Counted from the first letter of the stretch, positions 35,100 through 47,711 are shown. The stretch: 64,000 bases of DNA from Desmodus rotundus (GCF_022682495.2 NC_071390.1:167611220-167675219); one strand, 5' to 3'. Numbers and translations are program-made. Notes: generated by a model not told the origin, from the letters alone.

Positions 35100-36430
35100 A
35101 CCTTTTAATTTAACACTGAGAAATCAGAAGGAAATCAGAAGACTTTATTTCTCCCCACTCCCATCTCCTGCAAGAAAAAGAAAAACTTCTGACTTCTTTT
35201 GAAAAGTATCCTAAAATCAGACAACACTGAGCCTGTATGTCACTAAGTAAGACTGGCCCATCAGGCTGAGCGTGACCAGTGGCCACCCCTCCCCACATCC
35301 TAGCGCCCAAGTCACTCACTGAAGTTACCAGCTCTTGGCCCCGAAGGCTTGGAGTGGCCCCCTCTGCCCAATTGGGGAGAGTTAAATAAGGACGTGGGCA
35401 CTTTGTCCTGGGAGGTGCATTCTTGCACTGTTTTTAAAATCATCTTTTAGTTTTTCCATTACTTCAAATTTTCAGCTTAAAAAGAAAGTTGGCAATTTTT
35501 CATCTTTTAAAAAAGATTGTCCCCTGTGGATCCCCTATCCTGACGATTCAGGTTTGGAGGCTCACAAGAGAGTTTTCCCTTACTAGCCCCTCTAGGCTGA
35601 TATTCTACTTGTGTTCCTGCAAAAAAAAAAAAAAAAACAAAAAAAACAAAAAAAACCCCAAACAAACAAAAACTTGTGGCTACTGTTTCATTTAATTGCT
35701 TTCTATTTTGTGATCTGTTTTAAGCCACCTTTTGGGAGACTGAGAATGTGCAGGTAGAAACCTACCTAGTCCTCAGTTTTGCATTTGGGCTTTGGTTTTT
35801 TGATTGTGTTGGGCAAATTTCTATGCTGAACACAGGATCTTATTAGGAAAATGAGGATAAGGCTATCACAAGAAGTAAATAGAGAGATGAGCCATGGCGT
35901 TAAAAACTCCTTAGATATAAGGGGTTGCTAAATTCTAATTTACCGTGGAAGTGTAATTAAATCGTTTGATTTAACCATGGAAGTTACAGGTTAGCTGGAT
36001 CACCCAGGAATCTAGACACAGCGGCAGAGCATAGGAGACCTTCTGGGAGGGACTGCACACCGCAGGCTGTGGACAGGAGATGGGTTCTGAGCCCCACGCC
36101 CAGCACACCTCTTCCTGGGGTTGTGCTGCCACTCCTTTGTTCCAGCAGAGATGAGGTGACCATCGATTGAGGGTCCTGCATTGGGAGGAAGGTCGTTTTG
36201 GGTGCCCTCTGCATAATCTTGCAACTCTGCAATTCCAAATCTGGGGATTCTGTTTGCCGCCCAACTCCTGAGCCGGTGGCTGCGTGCTGGCAGTGTGGTT
36301 TGATGTCAAGGCCGGGGACAGCCCTCTTCTCCCCCCAGTACTCCCATTTCTTCTCAGTGCTTGAAATCCCACTGAAGTTGGGCTATTTTGGCTTCAGACT
36401 TTGATTCTGTGTCAAATGTCAGTTATCAAC
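35100..36430. other. Unique sequence with an A-rich tract
   Basis: A long A-rich tract, (A)n with CAAAA variants, is at 35620-35672. No SINE body precedes it that I can recognise. 36000-36340 is GC-richer with frames on both strands that have no recognisable family. Confidence 0.4.
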
Positions 36431-36434
36431 CTTT

Positions 36435-36525
36435 GCAAGTACAGAGTTTGCGAAGCACATTCGTACCCTTTATCTCACTTGATCTTTCTAGTGGGCCCCT
36501 GAGGTGGGAGAATGGCATTGTTACC
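36435..36525 (-). repeat. MIR SINE fragment
   Basis: 'acattcgtaccctttatctc', 'acttgatctttctagtgggc' and 'ccctgaggtgggagaatggc' resemble the reverse MIR 3' half. Confidence 0.5.
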
Positions 36526-36554
36526 TTTTGGGAAAAAGAAAGACAGAGGAGAGA

Positions 36555-36722
36555 GTATGATTTGGGAGCTAGAGATGCTGGGTTTGAGTCCCAGCTCTGT
36601 AACTCATTAACTGTGACTTTGAACAGGGGATACAACCTCTCTGAACTTAATTTCTTTCCCTACATACAGAGGATTAAATTTGTACTTTACAGAGTGGTTG
36701 TAAGGATTAGAGAGAATATTTT
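36555..36722 (+). repeat. MIR SINE
   Basis: A fairly complete MIR: 'gctgggtttgagtcccagct', 'ctgtaactcattaactgtga', 'caacctctctgaacttaatt' and 'gagtggttgtaaggattaga'. Plus strand. The 134-residue frame across 36388-36792 is a reading of this repeat. Confidence 0.8.
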
Positions 36723-36835
36723 CTTTCATTCATTCTACAAGTGGTCATTCATTCTACAAACCCTGGGACCCAGGTACTCCCCTGGGTGCTGAGGACCCTG
36801 TTCCTGCCCTCATGGGGCACACGGCGCGGCACTGA
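36723..36835 (+). repeat. Old unclassified mammal-wide repeat
   Basis: 'tggtcattcattctacaaac', 'ccaggtactcccctgggtgc' and 'ttcctgccctcatggggcac' follow the 'ttcattcaacaaatatt...ctgggtgctg...ccctgccctcatgg' repeat also seen near 7985, 12235 and 19335. Confidence 0.45.
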
Positions 36836-37075
36836 GCAGTGCGGAACCCAGAGCAGCTCCTCAGCGAGTGGTGGTTGCTACAAAGGGCCGGGCAAAGTCA
36901 TTGGGAGAGCGCAGAGCAGAGAGGAGTGGTGCTCGGATTTTGGAGTCTTTGGCTCCAAAGTCTTTGACCAGTGGGCTCTGTCTATCAATTCTCCGGGGAA
37001 AGGGAGCCCCTTACCATTGCAGCCTGGGCCACTTTATTACAGTCATCGGGTCCAGTGTACACTGTCACAGTACAG

Positions 37076-37391
37076 TGTCTTAGTCTGCTCGGGCTGCGAT
37101 AACAGAATCCTGTAGACCGAGTGGCCTAAACCACAGACGTTTATTTCCCAGCTCTAGCGGCTGGGAAGTTCAAGATCACAGCATCTGCAGATTGGGTTTT
37201 TGGCAAGTGCTCGCTTCCTGGTTCACTGATAGTCCTTCTGGGGAGGGGCAAGGGAGCTCTTCGGGGTGTCTGTGATAAGGGCGCTGATCTCGTTCATGAA
37301 GGTTCCGCTCTCTTGTCCTCATGAAACCTCCTCTAACCGTCATGTTTCAACATGTGAATGTGCAGGGGACACAATCATTCAGACTGTAGCA
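37076..37391 (-). mobile_element. Solo MaLR-type LTR remnant
   Basis: Reverse-strand copy of the family at 6358 and 11453: 'tgtcttagtctgctcgggct', 'gcgataacagaatcctgtag', 'ctctagcggctgggaagttc', 'aagatcacagcatctgcaga', 'cgttcatgaaggttccgctc' and 'acacaatcattcagactgta' then GCA. Solo LTR. No clear TSD. Confidence 0.8.
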
Positions 37392-37394
37392 GAG

Positions 37395-37585
37395 CGTGTG
37401 ACTAGATGGCTTATGAGCCAGCTCTGGGCTGAGCCTGGCTCTGCCATTTAACCGTGTGCCCCTGGGTGATTGACTCCACCTCACTAATCCTCAAATTCCT
37501 CATCTGCAGAGAAGACAAAGAGAGAGCACCCGCTTCAGCACGTCGTCCTGGGGCTCAGATGAGGCGCCCAGCACAGTACCTGACA
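37395..37585 (+). repeat. MIR SINE
   Basis: 'gctgagcctggctctgccat', 'ttaaccgtgtgcccctgggt', 'tcctcaaattcctcatctgc' and the 3' part 'gcccagcacagtacctgaca' match MIR from core to 3' end. Confidence 0.7.
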
Positions 37586-37959
37586 CACTGTGAAGAGTTT
37601 GTTCCACGGTGGCTGCTGTTGTCGGTTGGGCCCTCAAACAGGGAACATATCTGTGGGAAGAATGTCTGCTCCTGCGTCCCAGTATTGGCTGCCCTTTCTG
37701 GGGCTGTGGGGACAGAACTCAGCAGCAGTTGCTGGGTTCTGGAGGCTGGTGGCCTATCTGTCCCTTCCGCTTGGCCCACATCCCTCATTCTGCAGCCTTG
37801 GAGTGGGTAGGGCAGGCCAGGAGGACGGGCCTTTCTTCTGTGTGCTCTGGTTTCCATTCAACCAACCTTAGCCGGGGTGGGGTGAGGCCACTTACATTTG
37901 AGGAGGAGGCTGCAGAGCCACCCTGGAAAGGGTGCTGCGTGTCAGGCTTCTGCTTTATG

Positions 37960-38085
37960 TCAGAGTCTGAAGTCAGACTGCTCGGGTTCGAGCCCCAGTC
38001 CTGCTTCTTACAAGCCAAGTAATTCGATTTTAAACCCTGGCTTCTTCCCCTGAAAGGTGAGGATGGTAACAGCCGAGACACACAA
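37960..38085 (+). repeat. MIR SINE fragment
   Basis: 'tgaagtcagactgctcgggt', 'tcgagccccagtcctgcttc' (tRNA-like B-box region) and 'cccctgaaaggtgaggatgg' match MIR. Confidence 0.7.
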
Positions 38086-38124
38086 CACTCATGCATTCTA
38101 GTCATGCACACGCACCAATTCACG

Positions 38125-38290
38125 CGGCCCTGCATCAGCTCTGAGACTCAGCCGCTGCTGTCCTGCTTGTTTGTAGAAGAGGAGGCCGAGGCATGGAGAG
38201 TCTAACGGGCCTTGCTCAAGGTCAGTGACAGAGCCGCGATTCAGACCCAGGCAGAAGACTCCAGGGACCTGTGCTCTTCACCCCGCCGCT
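38125..38290 (-). repeat. MIR SINE fragment
   Basis: 'aggaggccgaggcatggaga', 'gccttgctcaaggtcagtga', 'cagagccgcgattcagaccc' and 'cccgccgctgtgctgcttcc' match the reverse strand of MIR. Confidence 0.7.
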
Positions 38291-38449
38291 GTGCTGCTTC
38301 CCTAGTAGGGCAGGGTAATAAGAACCTACCTTTCCGACTTTTGTGAGGTTCAGGTGAGAAAGGCAGGAAAAGCAGCGGGCGTCCAGTTCGGCATATAAAA
38401 CAATTTTTTTTTTAATGGAAACATTTTCATTTTGTACTAGCACATACTT

Positions 38450-39150
38450 CTTTACAATTGCTTCCTCATGTTCAAGCTTGGAACTCCCTCACCCCTTTGG
38501 ATTTCAGCTACATTCCTTTAGTTTTTAATATTCTAACCTTTTGAAGTTTTGATATTTAAGTATGGTAGTCACAAACAAGTACAGGTTTAAAAATGTTGCA
38601 TTTAACTATTTAAAAAAATTTATTCTGGTAAGAACACTTAACGTGAGACCTACCCTCTTAGCGAACTTTTAAGTGAATGTGTTGCCTAGAGGCACCATAC
38701 TCTACAGTGGATCTCGAGAGCTTATTCGTGTTAACTGAAACTTTATGCCCTCCCCGCAGCCCCTGGTAGCAATTTGTGACTGCCAACTGTCATCCTTAGC
38801 TCTGAAGGTGGGTAAGCAGCAGGCCATTAGAACACAAGGCGCGGGGCATTCTCTGGAGACCTCAGACTCCCGGGTACACACGCCTATCTCGGTCCTGTCT
38901 GGAAGTTCAAAACCTAATGCCCCATAAGAATACTGTGATATCCTCATGGTATACTAACACTTACAGTCAATGTGAAATATTTATTAAGTACTTCTTAGAC
39001 CTGATGCATTTTCAAATGGCTTCAGGTATGAGTGAACAACCCTGTACCGTGACCCTCTGGAGCTTTAAGTCTGAAACAAAGAGAGCTCTGTTTGCCTTGT
39101 GCCGATTTCAGTTTCAGGCCACTGGGCATATCCATCTTCCATTAAAAAAC
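38450..39150. other. Unique sequence
   Basis: No gene and no confident repeat. Confidence 0.4.
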
Positions 39151-39159
39151 CCAGGGCTA

Positions 39160-39280
39160 TTAAAATGATCACCACCTTCGCCATCCTCCGCCTCCTCCTC
39201 CTCATCATCCTCACAACAAGCTCACCATGTGCTAAGTGCTTTGCCCGAGCCAGCTCATTGAATTCTCACGTTAGAACATA
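39160..39280 (-). repeat. MIR-like fragment
   Basis: 'catcctcacaacaagctcac', 'catgtgctaagtgctttgcc' and 'gctcattgaattctcacgtt' carry MIR-type phrases in mixed order, preceded by a (CCT)n-like patch. Partial. Confidence 0.4.
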
Positions 39281-39289
39281 AAATGAAGA

Positions 39290-40835
39290 TTTCTGCAAGT
39301 TAGTCACCTACAAATGAAATTAAATGTTGTGTAAACATCAATGTGAGCAATAGTTACAATAGAGGGGAGGGGAGAGTATTATATCTCAGCCCTTGAATAT
39401 TTAAGAATTGGGCCATAGAATATTTGGGGACATCCTTTGGTATAAATGCCCATCTGCTTAGAATAATAGGGTATTGTGAATATAAAAATTTTGACAAAAC
39501 TTGGCTAGTACCTGTTTCCAAAATATTGCCTAGTCAACATGGATATTTTTATTTTGTTAATATAAATAGTTAGCGAGTAGCCACTATGTTTGGCACCTCT
39601 GTGTTCTCCCACACCCTGCTTTCTCTGCTCACCTGTGGAAGTCCCTGACTTACAGGTAATGTCCTTTCACTGTGGTGATGAATTTACAGTTAAGTTTAGT
39701 TTTACCAGGTGCAGGGATTTTCCCAGAGCTGCTGTTCAGTGATGAATAAAGTTTAGTGATGGAAAAGTAACCTGTCAGGGAAGTTTTTAAGACAGTCAAC
39801 CGATATAGTTCACACCATTTTATAGGGAAAGGTTTTTGTTTTTTTTTTCCCTTCACTTAAAATGTTTCTGATGATAAAAGTACAAGCCCAGACTTTGATT
39901 CTGGTAGGTAGACCAGATACTCTGATAAATCTTCCTGTTCAAAAAACCCAAGAATGCTAGATAAAGTATCATTAACATCGTTTAGTGATACCTACAAAAG
40001 AAAGTGAATGTAATTTCCAGGGGCTAAAAACACACAGAAAGATACGGGAACTGGGTGTGAAGCATAAGCTGAGGTTCTGCCTGGGGATGTTTGCTCAGGG
40101 CAGAAACTTCAGAGTCTTAAGTTTTGACTCTTGTGCTGGGGACCAGAAACCAGGCTCTGGGCCCTTGCAATGTGGGGAGCTGAAATGGAGACCATAACAA
40201 AGCTACGGCTCTCAGGGGGTTATACCTTCCACAAAAAAGTTAAGTTAGAAAAAAGAAATTCCCCTGTTGGCCAAGAGAGAGATTTTTTCCTTAGCACTTA
40301 GTGCGGGGCACAGGTCTCCTTCCCCAAGTTCTCACAATAGCCCTGCCTTAATTTGCTTTTGGAGGTTGAATTTGTACTGTGCAGTGATTTAGATGCGGTC
40401 CTGGATTGGCGGTGCTCAGGGTGCCTAGAAGATGCGAATGCAAATGCTCTCTGAAGAAAGTCACCTTTGTCCCAGACCCTCTGGCATCTCCATAGTTTCA
40501 GATGGGTCTCCTGGGATTTCACAGTTCAGAATTATAAACACACAAAGAATTTAGTTGTCACGTATTGAAAAGTCAAGGGAAAAACAAATAGTAGAATGGG
40601 ACCCCTAGGTACCTCATATATTGGAGTTAATATTGGAGTTATAATGATTCAGAAAAAGATACAGAAATAAGTTAAAAGTGGTCCATGACACAATAGAACT
40701 GAAAACACAAGCAAAGAAATTGATTCTTCCCCAACAGTAAGTTTCACAAGGCTATTAAAAGGACTAGAAAGATAAAAAAGGCCCATATAGAACATCTATA
40801 AATAAAAATAAAATCATTGAAATTAAAAGTAAAAG
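39290..40835. other. Unique or very old sequence
   Basis: No gene. 40000-40250 ('ctaaaaacacacagaaagat', 'gggagctgaaatggagacca') is reminiscent of an old L1 5' region, but I cannot support boundaries. Confidence 0.35.
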
Positions 40836-40839
40836 ACGC

Positions 40840-41090
40840 TCTTTGTAAGATATTTGAAAATGAAGGAGTCCCTCCAAGTTAGCCATTATTCTATTACTCA
40901 AAAGCAAACAATGTTAATGTTTTTATAATTCATTCAAGTCTTTTTTTCTATGCATTTTTACAAAGTAAACATCATATTCCATGAATATAATTTTTATGCT
41001 ATCAACAACTTTCTACGTAATAAACACATTTCCATCATTGTGCTATATAACATATGTTAATAAAGGAATACCTTAATGTAAATGTTCCCC
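40840..41090. repeat. Old L1 3' region fragment
   Basis: 'tttttttctatgcattttta', 'taatttttatgctatcaaca' and 'taaacacatttccatcattg' resemble the family described at 24530. A TTTA-rich patch follows at 41099-41128. Confidence 0.5.
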
Positions 41091-41434
41091 TATAGTTGGA
41101 TTTATTTATTTATTCGATATTTATTTATTTACAAAGAATATCTTGGCAGGAGCTCCCAGGCCTTCTTAATGCTTAGGCTAGGAGCTAGCACAGTGTCACT
41201 TTCTCCGCATTCTCGTTGTTAGGTGAGTCATATGGCAAGCTCACATTCGGTGTGGGAAGGGACTCTATAAATGTATGGATAATGAGAGGCATGATTCATT
41301 AGGGACTTAGCTATCGCCTACATAGTGCTCTTGTTTTCCTTTTTGTACACAATGGTAGCATGTTACACACTGTTCTGTGCCTTGCTTTTTCAGTCAAATA
41401 TTTTGTAGAACATTCGGTATAATACATATATTAT

Positions 41435-41800
41435 TTAGGATTTGGATTGACTGCAAGCAATACTCCAAATTATAGTGGCTTAAACAAAATAGAAGTTAAT
41501 TTGTCTTCTGAATTTAAGAAGTCTGGAAGTAACTGGTCCAGATTTTTCTATTTTGTTGCTTCACCACGTGTGACTTCCATTCTCAAATAACCTCAATATT
41601 TAAGATGGCTGCTGGAGTTCTAATCATCACATCTGCATTCCAGCCAGCAGAAAAAGAGGCAGAGGGAAATAAATTACGTCTTTCTTTAAAGGTACTGCCT
41701 AGAATTTGCACCAACCATTCCCACTTACATTCCTCAGGCTACACCATATTTACAGGGCCTAATATAGCTGCAAGGAAGGCTAGGAAATATAATTTTTGTT
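41435..41800. repeat. Old LTR/MER-type repeat
   Basis: 'tccaaattatagtggcttaa', 'acttccattctcaaataacc', 'ttaagatggctgctggagtt', 'cattccagccagcagaaaaa', 'cccacttacattcctcaggc' and 'gctgcaaggaaggctaggaa' match, in order, a common old mammalian repeat of the '...cttaaacaa...ctgcaagggaggctgggaaatgtag' type. Subfamily not assigned. Confidence 0.55.
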
Positions 41801-41809
41801 ATAAATAGA

Positions 41810-42690
41810 CATGTGCCCAGTTAAACATATTAGGGTTTCTATTCCTAAAGGGGAGGAGGAGAATAGATATTGAAGGACCATGGTACATTAAGAATTGTCT
41901 CATGTTTTATAAATGAAAGTTTCAACATAAGCCATTTGATTTATTCTTCTATATTGTTTTCAGGAAGGTTGTACCAACGATTGTCTACTTCAGTGCCTGT
42001 TTTATGCCAACTTCTCAGCACTGGGAATAATGAATTTTATAATATTAGCAGTCATTTAAGGTTATGTTGTGTTTTAATTTAGTTGTCTTTGATTATTAGT
42101 GTGGATTCATATTTTATTCTATTGTCTATCAGCCATTTATATTTCATTTTCGTGAACTTTTGTTCATAATCCCATGCCCATGGAGTAATTTGGCTTGCTT
42201 TTCTTAAATATTTATTAATCTCTTTATATTAAGGTTACTGGCCTTTTACAATTTAATTGTAAAGCAAGAAATAATGTTTCTGAGAGTTCTGGAGTAAGGG
42301 GTGTATGAGGGTACCATTTTGTAATTAGGCTGAGTAGTGAAGAGCTGTCTTCATCACGCTGTATGTGGGCTAAGAATTGTACAAGTTTCATCTTTTAGTT
42401 AAAGGACTTCTTCTGTAGTGTTTTAACTATAGAAGTTAGAATATCTTTCTAAGAAGGAATCAGAAGAACCAGAAAAGGCCTGGGGAAAGGTGTGCCGTAG
42501 AGAGAGTTACATGTAGTGTGTTTGAAACACAAGCTATGGGGGTCAATACAGTGTTCTTTGACCTGTAAACTGATTGCCAGGGCTTCATGAATCCCGGGTT
42601 GTCAGGTCTCAGAAGAAAAAGAAATATCGGACGCGTATACGAAGAATTCTCCTGTTATTTTCAAGATAGAGAAGGATGTAATCATACCAC
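41810..42690. other. Unique sequence
   Basis: AT-rich, no gene or confident repeat. Confidence 0.4.
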
Positions 42691-42694
42691 CTAT

Positions 42695-42710
42695 CCATTA
42701 GAGGGCGCTC
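42695..42710 (+). promoter_or_regulatory. Candidate CTCF site
   Basis: CCATTAGAGGGCGCTC matches the CTCF core in the plus orientation (consensus CCASYAGRKGGCRS form, one weaker position). Motif evidence only. Confidence 0.5.
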
Positions 42711-43429
42711 TACAGACAACCATCTAGGCTGTTAGTTGAGAGCATTTTGCAGACACTGTCTCGTTTAATTTGCCCAGGCACTCCACTCACAGTAAGAACG
42801 CTATTAGAGCACTTTAGAACTAGATATCAAGGTCATGAGTCGACAACTCTTAAAGAGGAGCCTGCTCTTAGAGATGACTAGATCAAACCCCTCACCTAAC
42901 AGATGGGTGGCAGGGGCGCAACTTGCCTAGAATTACCCAGCCTATTAGCTGAGTAAGTGTATTGAGAATTTCTGTCTCAAACTTTTATATTAAGCTACCG
43001 TATTCTTCATGCGTACCTGCTTCCCAGCTTTCACCATGGCCCTGCACCTGCCCTAAGGGTTTGGAGTGAGCACTTGTTTTAGAGAAACTCACCTTGCTGG
43101 TTCTCATGAATTCCTCGCCAGGCTGCATCCTGAGTCACCCTGTCCCCTTGTGGCTCTACCTGAGAACAGCACTCTACTGCACCCTGGTGACCAAGGTCCC
43201 AGTGTCTGCTCCCAGTCAGCCCCAGGAAGTGCAGGAGCAATGACTTGTTGAGTCTTGGAGAAACTCGTTTCGTTGCACCAACACCGAGAAGAGGTGGACG
43301 AGAGATTGAGGGCTATTGTAAAAACTTGCAGGACAGATGAAGAACAAGTCACAAACCTAACATGAGAAGGGAGAAGGTAGTCGAAGAGCAAAATGGTTTG
43401 TGTCTTTGTTTATTTTTCATATGTTATTA

Positions 43430-43565
43430 TTATGGTGTGAAGCATGGAGTGGGTGGGACGAGCACCGCATTTGGAGCCGGATTTGGGCTTCCTTCCAGGC
43501 CCCATGACTTACAATGGTGTAACTCCTTCGAATCTCAACTGCCTTTTCCTTGAGTTGCAACAGTA
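43430..43565 (+). repeat. MIR-like fragment
   Basis: 'cgcatttggagccggatttg', 'catgacttacaatggtgtaa' and 'actccttcgaatctcaactg' resemble the MIR core. Diverged. Confidence 0.45.
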
Positions 43566-44085
43566 ACACTGGAGTTACCCTAATGCCCAGGCTTGGTTTG
43601 AGGCTCAGGTTGTGCTGCAGCTTGAATGCATTTGGTAAAGTAACCCACAAAGTAAAGAGGCTGCTTTGCCAATAGAAGGAACAGCTTCCTCTTTCCAGGG
43701 CCAATTCCCGTTCACAGAGTTACTGATGTCCAGAAGTGTCTGGGCACAGAAAACCTCAGGGAACTGGAACCTGGGGTTGTAAATTGGTTAACTCTGATGA
43801 ATGTGTCTGTATGGGGCCCACCTCTATTTGTGAACGAGCAGTCCTCCTGTCTGTCATATTTAAATGAGCATCTATAAAGCATACCATGATAATCTAAAGC
43901 CAGTCAGCCCCGTGGTCCTTAGGTCTAAAAAGTAAGAGAGGAAAAAGTTTACAAACAATATTACCAGAAATGATAATTAGCTTTCATTAAAAATTAGTTC
44001 TGACAAATCTGGGCAGAAAAATGCTTGGGGTTCTTATTTTAAGTTTTCCATGGAAGGGTATGCTTAAATATTGGAAAATGTAAAA
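43566..44085. other. Unique sequence
   Basis: No gene or repeat recognised. Confidence 0.4.
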
Positions 44086-44087
44086 GC

Positions 44088-44222
44088 ATTTTACAGATGA
44101 GCCAAGCGAAGCTTTCAGAGTTTGTTACTCATTTAACATGTCACATTTAGTAAGTGGCAGAAGCAGGACTTGAACCCAGGGTCTTCCCAGCTCTGCTCTG
44201 AATCACTGCCCTATATTGTCCT
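44088..44222 (-). repeat. MIR SINE
   Basis: 'cattttacagatgagccaag', 'cacatttagtaagtggcaga', 'agcaggacttgaacccaggg' and 'tctgaatcactgccctatat' form a clear reverse-strand MIR. Confidence 0.8.
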
Positions 44223-44224
44223 GT

Positions 44225-45440
44225 TTCAAAAGGATGACAATTTACTGTTCTAGTTACATCAAGTAGGATGTTGTACCAGATATGCTTTTTCATTGTTTTC
44301 TAAAAACCAATTAACTTCCAAGCTCTATATTATTTGCTTTTAAGCAATAGTGATTAATAATGTGTCTCACTGATTCCAAGACAAGCATTTTTCCCCACAT
44401 TTTAACATCTCTGAAATTGGATTGCTTCTTACAAGTGATGGTGTATCATCATTTAATTGGCAACATTTTTCTTTCTTAGTGGCATATAAAATAATGGTTC
44501 ATCTCACAATTGATAGTATCTTAGATTTGATGAAATGCAGTAATAATGACATGGTTCACACAGAGAATAGAACAGTAGGGAGAAACATACCAATAACCAC
44601 GGGAGTACTAGGGTGGGGTACCACTGAGGAACAATGTTACCTGTTATCCATCCCTTCTCCTGTTACTCTAGTTGAGATTCAAGGCTTCTCTCAAATGAGC
44701 TGATATCTTAGCTTTCTTCTCATCTTTGTCCATTTTCTTTTGCAGTACAATTAGAGTTTTCGTCTTAAAAGACTGCCTACCTATAATGATTTTCCAGCAC
44801 CTTGTGTGAAGGTCAAACACTTGGCATGAACTTCAGGATCGGGTCCACATGAGTCCAAAGCGTGTTTTCAGCCTTATTTCTCATTCTATCTTTTCTCAGT
44901 CAGCCTTCCAGGGTCTTTGATCTAACCCAGTGTTTTCCAGAGTGTAGGACAGTGATTCCAAATCACATTAGATGCTGTACTAACATGGCATTGAATAACC
45001 CTGAGTCACCTCTGGAGTGATTTATGCAGTTTGGAATTCTCTCAGCCCTTCAGAGCAGCTCAAAGAGAAAGCCTTTGCTTGATGCTGGGAAGTCTTCAAC
45101 ATCTTGCCATACTACTTTCCCTTGTAACAAAGAAAGGGCCAGCTGAGACAACAGTATTTAGGTAGAATATCATTGTTTTGTTTTCATTTATTTACATTTA
45201 TAGTTATCTTATACTTGGGGCAAGCAACACTGTATTTCTGTTTATAGAAATGACATAAAATTTCCTTTTAAAAATAATCTTATATCAGCAAAAATGGAGT
45301 CAATTAAAAATATTAAGCAAATACTAGTACAGGTGATATGCAGGTATGGCAAGAATTGTGGATGTGGTTCTCATGGCAACAATGCGGGCAGCAGCGATCT
45401 GTACCCTTCCCTGTGTGTTTGTGAATGCTTTCCCTTAACT
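44225..45440. other. Unique sequence
   Basis: No gene or confident repeat. 45290-45400 has ordinary complexity and no repeat signature. Confidence 0.4.
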
Positions 45441-45444
45441 CTAG

Positions 45445-45715
45445 GTGCTCAGTTTCCTCCTCGCTTACAATGGAACTCCTTGAAGCCTTCCCTGATTTCT
45501 CTACTCAGAATCAATTGTGCATGCCCACAAGCCATTGCTTTAAATTTGATTTAGCACTTTTGTTAATTCTCATCCTGGTTTGATCTTCACATGCCCATAT
45601 CTATTGTGATTGGAAACCTTTTGACTAGCAGGGACAACTTCTCAATCCATCTCCATGATTTCTTCCATGCCTCATACGTGGTTATAGGGAAGAATGAATG
45701 GATGCATTAGAAATT
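45445..45715 (+). repeat. L2 LINE 3' end
   Basis: 'acaatggaactccttgaagc', 'cttccctgatttctctactc', 'ctagcagggacaacttctca' and 'atagggaagaatgaatggat' follow the L2 3' terminal order, with the GAATG-type end partly retained. Confidence 0.6.
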
Positions 45716-45719
45716 CATG

Positions 45720-47705
45720 TTAGCAATTATTTTTTGTAATTTCCCCCATTCTGCAGAGACCTAGCCTGGTTTTAGACAGCTCATTTGCTTGGTGTACATT
45801 TCAGCGTCCGTGTAAGTAGCAGTTATTGAGGCATTGGTAGAAACTGCATCGTTCTTTAGCATAAATATTTAGCAAGGAAGGTCCTAGGATCATCGGAAAT
45901 CGTTCAGGAGGATGTTAACCCTCGGGTAAAGCCAGGGGAAGGCCAGAGGAACCGTGCTCCTGCGCACACCCGTGTGTGCCCATCTGTACCTGCATGTGTG
46001 CTGACAGAGCAGTGATCCATTGGGTTTAGAGCTGTACCTCTTGGTTGACTTTGTTCTTCATCTGAAGCCCAAAACACAAAATTCAGTGACCAAAGAGAAT
46101 GGTAATCTAAGCAGAAAGGAAGAGAGATAAATAAAATACTTGCAGTTTTTATACTTGAGCAGTCCTGTTATCTTTTTCAGTCTTAGATAAGGAGCTTTGC
46201 TCAGCCTGCCTGAGCTGAGGCTATGGGAAAGTGTGCAGAATTACAAAGATAGGTGGTTTCTGGAAAGAAGTTCAATTCCGCGACCAAGGCTGTCTTTTGG
46301 AAATAGAGCAGAAAAAGACCAGGTACCACTCTACCCCCAATTAAGTTGGATTAATGGTGTTCTAAACAGCTCCTGATGAAGCCCACTGCTTACTAATCTT
46401 GTCTTTGCTGAGGAGGAATGGTGTCAGCGTGTGAGAGTGCACCTTTTGGCGGAAGGGGAGGGGATGAAAACGGGAGGCAGCTTTAAGGGAACACACCTTT
46501 ATCTTTCGCTAACAGTTTCAAAGTGTCTCTGGCTGCTTTCTGTCAACAGTGCCGTGCAGTTCACAGTATATTCTTCAAGGGTGTGATGAGGGGCCTCATG
46601 ATTAGCCATCTGTTTTTTCTCTTTCTTCTTTTAGGATTCAACTGCATTGAGGTGCAATCAACGTGATAGTTTAATTGTTCTCCAAGGAACGCTCTAGTAC
46701 AATCAAGACTGATGCAGGGTGGTCTATGGAGTGAGAAATCTTTATTTAAGAAAAAAATCTCCACCCAGTTGTCAGTCATTTACAAAAGAGAGTCCGGTTT
46801 TAATGATTGATGGCAATTGGACCATCTCCCTTCCTTCCTGTACTGACATTTTCTGGGGCTTTAGTTGGCAGATCGAGGGGAGAAGGGAATAGCAATAAAA
46901 CTCTTACGCTGGCAGGTTTTCCTAGGGCCTCTCTAGTGCTCTGGCAAACTGAATCGGAATAACAATTAATTTGATCAATTTTACATTAAAAACTAATTTC
47001 TGCTTGTACCTGCTGTATCCTTTGTCAGGGTACAACCCTGTGGTCTGCTGATCTTTAAAAGAATACACAGCATATCTGTTTCAGAGTCCATTGAAAGCAA
47101 TTTACCATTCACACACTAAATATAGGGACAGTTGGTCTTGCTGCAGCAATACAATTATTCTGGAAAAGAATTTTCAATGATGAAAATGAAAAAAAGGTAA
47201 AATAGTCATAATTTACTGCTCTGGAGTGCCTGCTGGGCAGCTGTTTTCTGCCTCGATCTGTATTCTAATAAGTCTTTTAAATGAAGAGATTTATGAGATT
47301 ATTTTACTTTTGATGTCTTTTTAATGCTTTGTGCATTTTAAATACAACCTTTTAATAGTTTTTGAGATTGAAGAATTTAATTTTGTTTCATACTGCAGAA
47401 ATAAATGTATTCTCAGGAGACCGCACCATGATTGTAGTTCTTTCTTTCTCTTTTTAAAATCAGCATGTCTGCTACCTACAGCTCAATTGTCAACCACAAC
47501 CGGCAAAGTCTTTCTTTAGCTGGGGAGCTAGAAAACTGGAAGAAAAGTATCATCACTGTGTTACAGTATAACTAGTGCTACTAGAATTTTGGTGGGTTCA
47601 GATGGGTATTTACTGCCTGTCCCCCCAACCCCCAGTAAGAAAAAGATTTCCTGATGAAAATGACCCAACTTTATTTGGATGAATAGTCAGAGGTGTATGT
47701 GAGTT
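45720..47705. other. AT-rich unique sequence, candidate regulatory DNA
   Basis: No gene or repeat recognised. 46955-47190 has closely spaced homeodomain-like cores ('aacaattaatttgatcaatt' at 46961-46980, then 'acattaaaaactaatttctg') and looks like developmental non-coding sequence (inference). Confidence 0.35.
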
Positions 47706-47711
47706 CAATAT

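Noticed and set aside
35620..35672. Poly(A) tail of a processed pseudogene or SINE
   Set aside because: No recognisable retrocopy body precedes it on the plus strand and no TSD is visible; treated as an A-rich simple repeat.
36388..36792. 134-residue plus-strand frame
   Set aside because: Covers two MIR copies and the adjoining old repeat.
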